35,364 bases of DNA from Spirochaetia bacterium UBA5763. Lineage in GTDB: Bacteria; Spirochaetota; UBA4802; UBA5550. Positions 31,712 through 35,364 of this stretch are shown in pieces. The position numbers were made by a program, and so were the translations under genes. Below the pieces are notes generated by a model. The model was not told where the DNA came from. It searched no databases and saw only the letters and a program-made list of their open reading frames with translations. The stretch spans positions 57,891-93,254 of the forward strand of contig DIEX01000028.1 of assembly GCA_002418835.1 (NCBI GenBank), given 5' to 3'. Position 1 is the stretch's first letter. Every line of letters begins with the position of its first letter.

Positions 31712-33178
31712 ATGAAGTTTATCAAAAAGTTCCTAACAAAAATCTGGCTTATTGACAACCGGACTACCTTTCCCGAAACCTTTAATCAGGAACTGGATTT
31801 TCAATGCGGCAGAATGCTGACATTCGCCTCCCTTATAACATTTTCATGGCTGACATATATACCGATAGACCTTCAGCTGCACCCTGATAAACCGTTAATC
31901 ATTGCAATAAGAATAGGATTCCCCATTTTTGGTATAAGTCTCTACCTTGCAAGATTTTTAAAAACCCTTAAAAATCAGAACCTGCTGCTCCTGACCATTT
32001 ACGGCGCTTACATGGCTGTTTCTAATGCATTTCTTACAGGTTTAACAGCTGGAGATCCCGCATACATCGGCGGCTACCTGTTTATTCTGACACTCCTTGC
32101 AGTTGGGCCGCTTCAGAGAAAATGGGCATACCTCATACTTTATTCATCCGTGACGACATTTTTTATTACGAGCTATCTTAGCGGAGTAAGGGAGATAAAG
32201 ACTCATAACTTTTACAGTCTTAATGACCTTTTCTGCGTTACATTCATAGTTTCATGCTTCATACATATATTAAACAATACAAGATATACAAGCTGGTATA
32301 AATCACGCCAGGCTCAGATCGGAGAGGAGTTAATCAGGATACAGAAGATATACAGTGAATCACTGGAAAGGACTGTTCAGGAAAGAACCCGGGAGCTTGA
32401 AATCGAACGCAACAACCTCAAACTCCGTAATGAAGTAATGGAAAACGACCTCAAAATGGCCAAACATATCCATGAACAGCTTATGCCTGTTGAAAAGCCT
32501 GCTGATTATATCTTCTCACTATACAAGCCCATGGAAATGGTTGGAGGAGATTTCTACGATTTTATAAAATTCCGCGACAACCATAAAATCGGAATTTTTT
32601 TAAGCGATGTATCAGGCCACGGACTTGCAGCAGCATTTATAACATCAATGATTAAAACTATTATTCTTCAATCAGGAGAGAAAAAACTTGATCCCGCTGA
32701 ACTCCTGAAATTCATAAATGAAATTCTTTGCGATCAGATAGGCGGAAATTTTGTAACTGCATTTTACGCAATTTTCAACACAAAAACCAGAGAACTCATA
32801 TTTTCAAATGCCGGACATAATCCGCCATATATTATTTCTGACGGTTCAATACAGCAGTTGCAGGGATATAAGACAATACCTCTTGCGATTCTGCATAATT
32901 CCTGCCTTGAGGAAAGAAATAAAACTTTTAAAAACTCCGCATTTACACTATCTCAGGGGAGTAAAATGCTGCTTTACACGGATGGCTTTACCGAGTGCCA
33001 GCCCTTAAATGGTAAAGGACTTTCATTTGAAGACAGCAACCTGCATGAACTTCTATCCAGCAATAAACATCATAAAAGTGATATATTTATAGCAAATATA
33101 TACAACCGGCTTATTGCTCACAGAGGCTGTGATTCTTTTGAAGATGATGTTTGTCTTATCTGCGTTGATGTAGCGTAA
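31712..33178 (+). CDS. Membrane SpoIIE/RsbU-type PP2C phosphatase
   Basis: 488 residues. About six membrane helices fill residues 35-190 with short loops, then a coiled coil (about 200-250, SLERTVQERTRELEIERNNL) and a PPM phosphatase domain (250-488). Metal-binding aspartates are in GGDFYDF (Asp280), LSDVSGHG (Asp299), LYTDGFTE (Asp424) and FEDDVCLI (478-479). AKHIHEQLMPV at its start is typical of RsbU-like enzymes, which dephosphorylate anti-sigma-antagonist proteins and thereby free a sigma factor. No antagonist (STAS), anti-sigma kinase or sigma gene is close by, so the partner is unlinked. The ribosome-binding site is weak (GGAAA). It is convergent with the chemoreceptor; a short AT-rich inverted repeat (33182-33198) lies in the gap. 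Confidence 0.93.
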   Translation: MKFIKKFLTKIWLIDNRTTFPETFNQELDFQCGRMLTFASLITFSWLTYIPIDLQLHPDKPLIIAIRIGFPIFGISLYLARFLKTLKNQNLLLLTIYGAYMAVSNAFLTGLTAGDPAYIGGYLFILTLLAVGPLQRKWAYLILYSSVTTFFITSYLSGVREIKTHNFYSLNDLFCVTFIVSCFIHILNNTRYTSWYKSRQAQIGEELIRIQKIYSESLERTVQERTRELEIERNNLKLRNEVMENDLKMAKHIHEQLMPVEKPADYIFSLYKPMEMVGGDFYDFIKFRDNHKIGIFLSDVSGHGLAAAFITSMIKTIILQSGEKKLDPAELLKFINEILCDQIGGNFVTAFYAIFNTKTRELIFSNAGHNPPYIISDGSIQQLQGYKTIPLAILHNSCLEERNKTFKNSAFTLSQGSKMLLYTDGFTECQPLNGKGLSFEDSNLHELLSSNKHHKSDIFIANIYNRLIAHRGCDSFEDDVCLICVDVA

Positions 33179-33230
33179 TAGTGAAAAATTAATTTTCAGA
33201 AAACAACTGCTGATAGAGGAATAAACAAAG

Positions 33231-35126
33231 TCATATTCTGAAAAAATCGACTGACTCCTTCAGGGACAAAGCCATATTGGATAAATTCCCGGAACTGCCG
33301 GCCATCTCCTCTGCACCGCTCGCGTTCGTCTGTGTCAGTTCATTGATATTACCTATTGATGAAGCAACATCTCCTATTGCTGTCTTCTGTTCTATCATTG
33401 AGATCCTGATCTCCTCTGATTTTGATCTGAGGAGTGAGGCATTTTCCCTTACTATACTGTTTGTTTCAATCTGAGCTTTCATTGTACTTGAAACATCAGT
33501 CATGCCATTTTCAATAATCCCTACGCCTTCAATGATAGTTTTCAGAACACCGGTTGTTTCCACAATCTGATTCAGTCCCTCTGATATTTCATCTTCATTT
33601 TTTGAGATAATCCGGTTTATCTCCCTAAGACTGTTTGCTGTCTGATCTGCAAGTTTGGAGACCTCATCAGCAACCACGGCAAAACCACGGCCGGCGTCGC
33701 CGGCACGTGCGGCCTCTATCGCCGCGTTCAGAGAGAGAAGGTTTATCTGGTCAGATATATCATTAATCATTTTAACTATACCAGCCATCTGATGCGAACT
33801 TGATGTTATATTCAGCATGGTCCGGTTCATAGATGCGAGGGCCTGTTCTCCCCTCTTTGCGTCTGAGGCGATTCTTTCAGTAACAGAGAGTGCTGAAAAT
33901 ACTGATTCATTCATCCCGTCAATAAACTTTGAAAGATCATCCATACTGTTTATAAGATTCATCAGCATTTCAAACTGATTCATAACACCTTCAGAAACGC
34001 TGTCTATGCTTGCGGAGATCTCTTCAATTGATGCTGTCCCCTCTTCTACTGTGGCAGCCTGGCTCTGTGCGCTTCCGGAAAACAATTCTGAAGCAGTGGC
34101 CATCTGCTCTGCGGAGGAAGCAAGTTCACTTGAGAGATGAATAATGCTCCCCACAGTTCCGCGCAGTTTACCTACAAGGTGGTGCAGCGAGGAGGCAAGC
34201 ATCCCGAATTCATTCCCCCCCACAATATTTATATTATTTGTAAGATCGCCATCTGACATATGACCGAAATGTTCCCTTATATCATTAACAGGATTGAGTT
34301 TCTGCTGTACTATACGGAAAATCATAACAGCAGAGATAAACATCCAGAAAAGCCCCATACCGATCATCCATCTGGAAATAATTACAGAAAAGCCGGTAAT
34401 TTCCTCCTGATTTACTGTAATACCGTGTGACTGCATCATCTGCGTAAGAGAAGTTACAGCAACTGTATGGCTCACTTTGATGGATGTTACAGTAAGAATT
34501 GAAACAATTAAAAAGCATATTATAATAACTGCCGCAGTAAGCTCTGATGAAATTGTGCTCAAGGGAGTTCTGTTTCTCTCTGCATAAGCATCTATTGTAT
34601 CAGAAAACATAGGATCTTTACTGAAATTTTCCATCATTTTTGTAAGTACAAGACTATATTCTATAGCTGCAAAAACAATAACCGCAGCACCTGCAACCCA
34701 TAAATTAAGTAACTGTATAAAACTTATCCCTGCGATAATATTAACACATATACTGACAAATCCGAAACCAGCAGTCCATCTTATGACTATACTCACACTA
34801 TTTAATGGAGAGTAAGCGCTTATTCTTTCTCTAACGCTTATTTTCAAATCCTGCGGAATTACACCACCTGCATCCTTTAATGCACAGTACCTGAAAAAAG
34901 GCCTGTAGATATATGAAAACCATGCAATATTTATGCTAAAAAAGAGCAACGAAGTCAGCACAACTGTAATCAGAAAAGCCCTGATCTGATCTGCCGAAAG
35001 CGGAGTAGTGAGAAGATAAATAAAAGCTACCACAGGTATAACTAAAAGATAACTTATACCGTCAGTATAAAAAATTGTATCCCGTCTGAATTTTTTTATT
35101 TTTGATATGCAAGTTATCTCTTTCAT
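33231..35126 (-). CDS. Methyl-accepting chemotaxis protein with a six-helix membrane sensor
   Basis: 631 residues from the ATG at 35126, which has AGGGTG upstream; in-frame starts at 35156 (ATG) and 35168 (TTG) are less likely. Six membrane helices occupy roughly residues 20-275, with only short loops plus one periplasmic stretch of about 35 residues between TM5 and TM6. This differs from the usual two-helix receptor with a large ligand domain. A HAMP linker (about 275-330) leads to the cytoplasmic signalling domain, whose hairpin tip is intact (SDQINLLSLNAAIEAARAGD, then AGRGFAVVADEVSKLADQT). No C-terminal CheR-binding pentapeptide is visible. Glu/Gln-rich helices offer methylation sites. 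No cheA, cheW or other chemotaxis gene is present, so it must join arrays encoded elsewhere. Confidence 0.95.
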   Translation of the reverse strand: MKEITCISKIKKFRRDTIFYTDGISYLLVIPVVAFIYLLTTPLSADQIRAFLITVVLTSLLFFSINIAWFSYIYRPFFRYCALKDAGGVIPQDLKISVRERISAYSPLNSVSIVIRWTAGFGFVSICVNIIAGISFIQLLNLWVAGAAVIVFAAIEYSLVLTKMMENFSKDPMFSDTIDAYAERNRTPLSTISSELTAAVIIICFLIVSILTVTSIKVSHTVAVTSLTQMMQSHGITVNQEEITGFSVIISRWMIGMGLFWMFISAVMIFRIVQQKLNPVNDIREHFGHMSDGDLTNNINIVGGNEFGMLASSLHHLVGKLRGTVGSIIHLSSELASSAEQMATASELFSGSAQSQAATVEEGTASIEEISASIDSVSEGVMNQFEMLMNLINSMDDLSKFIDGMNESVFSALSVTERIASDAKRGEQALASMNRTMLNITSSSHQMAGIVKMINDISDQINLLSLNAAIEAARAGDAGRGFAVVADEVSKLADQTANSLREINRIISKNEDEISEGLNQIVETTGVLKTIIEGVGIIENGMTDVSSTMKAQIETNSIVRENASLLRSKSEEIRISMIEQKTAIGDVASSIGNINELTQTNASGAEEMAGSSGNLSNMALSLKESVDFFRI

Positions 35127-35364
35127 ACAATCACCCTGTAACTGTTTTACATCCATGCGATCACGCAAAAACCAGACTTTTAATAAATTATTTTAAACAC
35201 TATTATTGGTAATCATGTGATGTTTTGAATATATAGGGTGAAATATATTATATCAAATTTTTAGAGGAAATCAGGTATGAAAATATTCTTTTAATTCGTA
35301 AATTTTCAGTTTAGATTCAGAATTAATTAAACTTTTCAAATAAAAAAACCCTCTTAAGAAAACT
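35127..35364. other. AT-rich region upstream of the chemoreceptor, to window end
   Basis: About 240 bp holding the chemoreceptor leader and presumably its promoter on the minus strand. A five-codon frame after AGGAAATCAGGT at 35277 stops at once and is not a gene. I see no tRNA, repeat or clear terminator. Confidence 0.5.

Noticed and set aside
33182..33198. TGAAAA/TTTTCA inverted repeat between the phosphatase and chemoreceptor genes as terminator
   Set aside because: All-AT core with a weak 6-bp stem; cannot be told apart from chance in AT-rich DNA.
35277..35294. Short frame after AGGAAATCAGGT near the right edge
   Set aside because: It stops after five codons.

Overview
The window looks like chromosome from a Gram-negative, signalling-rich bacterium of about 40% GC. 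An AsmA-type envelope protein, predicted exported proteins and a soluble zinc-dependent phospholipase C-like protein fit this. The start of IF-2 carries long Arg/Pro/Gln/Gly repeats of the kind I associate with spirochaete IF-2. A member of Spirochaetota or a nearby phylum is my best guess, from gene content only; there is no rRNA to confirm it.

Layout. 1-2465 (minus): translation operon rimP-nusA-infB, with infB running off the left edge; a terminator-like hairpin sits between a likely promoter and rimP. 2599-5699: phospholipase C-like protein, J-domain protein, AHL-lactonase-like metallo-hydrolase and a degenerate UspA protein. 5700-6078: intergenic region with a 42-bp-period repeat, a strong hairpin and a promoter. 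6079-13062 (plus): soluble GAF/PAS hybrid kinase, an exported protein, then a likely operon of nitroreductase, exported protein and membrane histidine kinase. 13079-16293: PhnA-like zinc protein, a 101-bp three-hairpin palindromic element, an AsmA-like protein, a DUF523 protein and a MerR regulator. 16394-21058 (minus): membrane hybrid kinase and tex. 21289-23793 (minus): lone trpB followed by an NCS2-type permease. 24174-28234: an unknown protein, srkA, an alpha/beta hydrolase with Cys where the nucleophilic Ser is expected, an unknown exported protein and an unknown cytosolic protein. 28499-35126: multi-PAS diguanylate cyclase, SpoIIE/RsbU-type phosphatase and a chemoreceptor.

How it works together. 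Nearly 40% of the window encodes sensors (three histidine kinases, a diguanylate cyclase, a PP2C-type phosphatase, a chemoreceptor), yet there is no stand-alone response regulator, sigma factor, anti-sigma antagonist or chemotaxis kinase, so these proteins must act on partners elsewhere. SrkA, UspA, the nitroreductase and Tex suggest stress handling. I see no CRISPR array, transposase, phage gene, tRNA or rRNA, and no recognisable defence system. The most system-like candidates are the nitroreductase/exported protein/kinase operon, the trpB-permease pair, the possible small-RNA locus at 5.8-5.97 kb and the structured leaders of rimP and the diguanylate cyclase.
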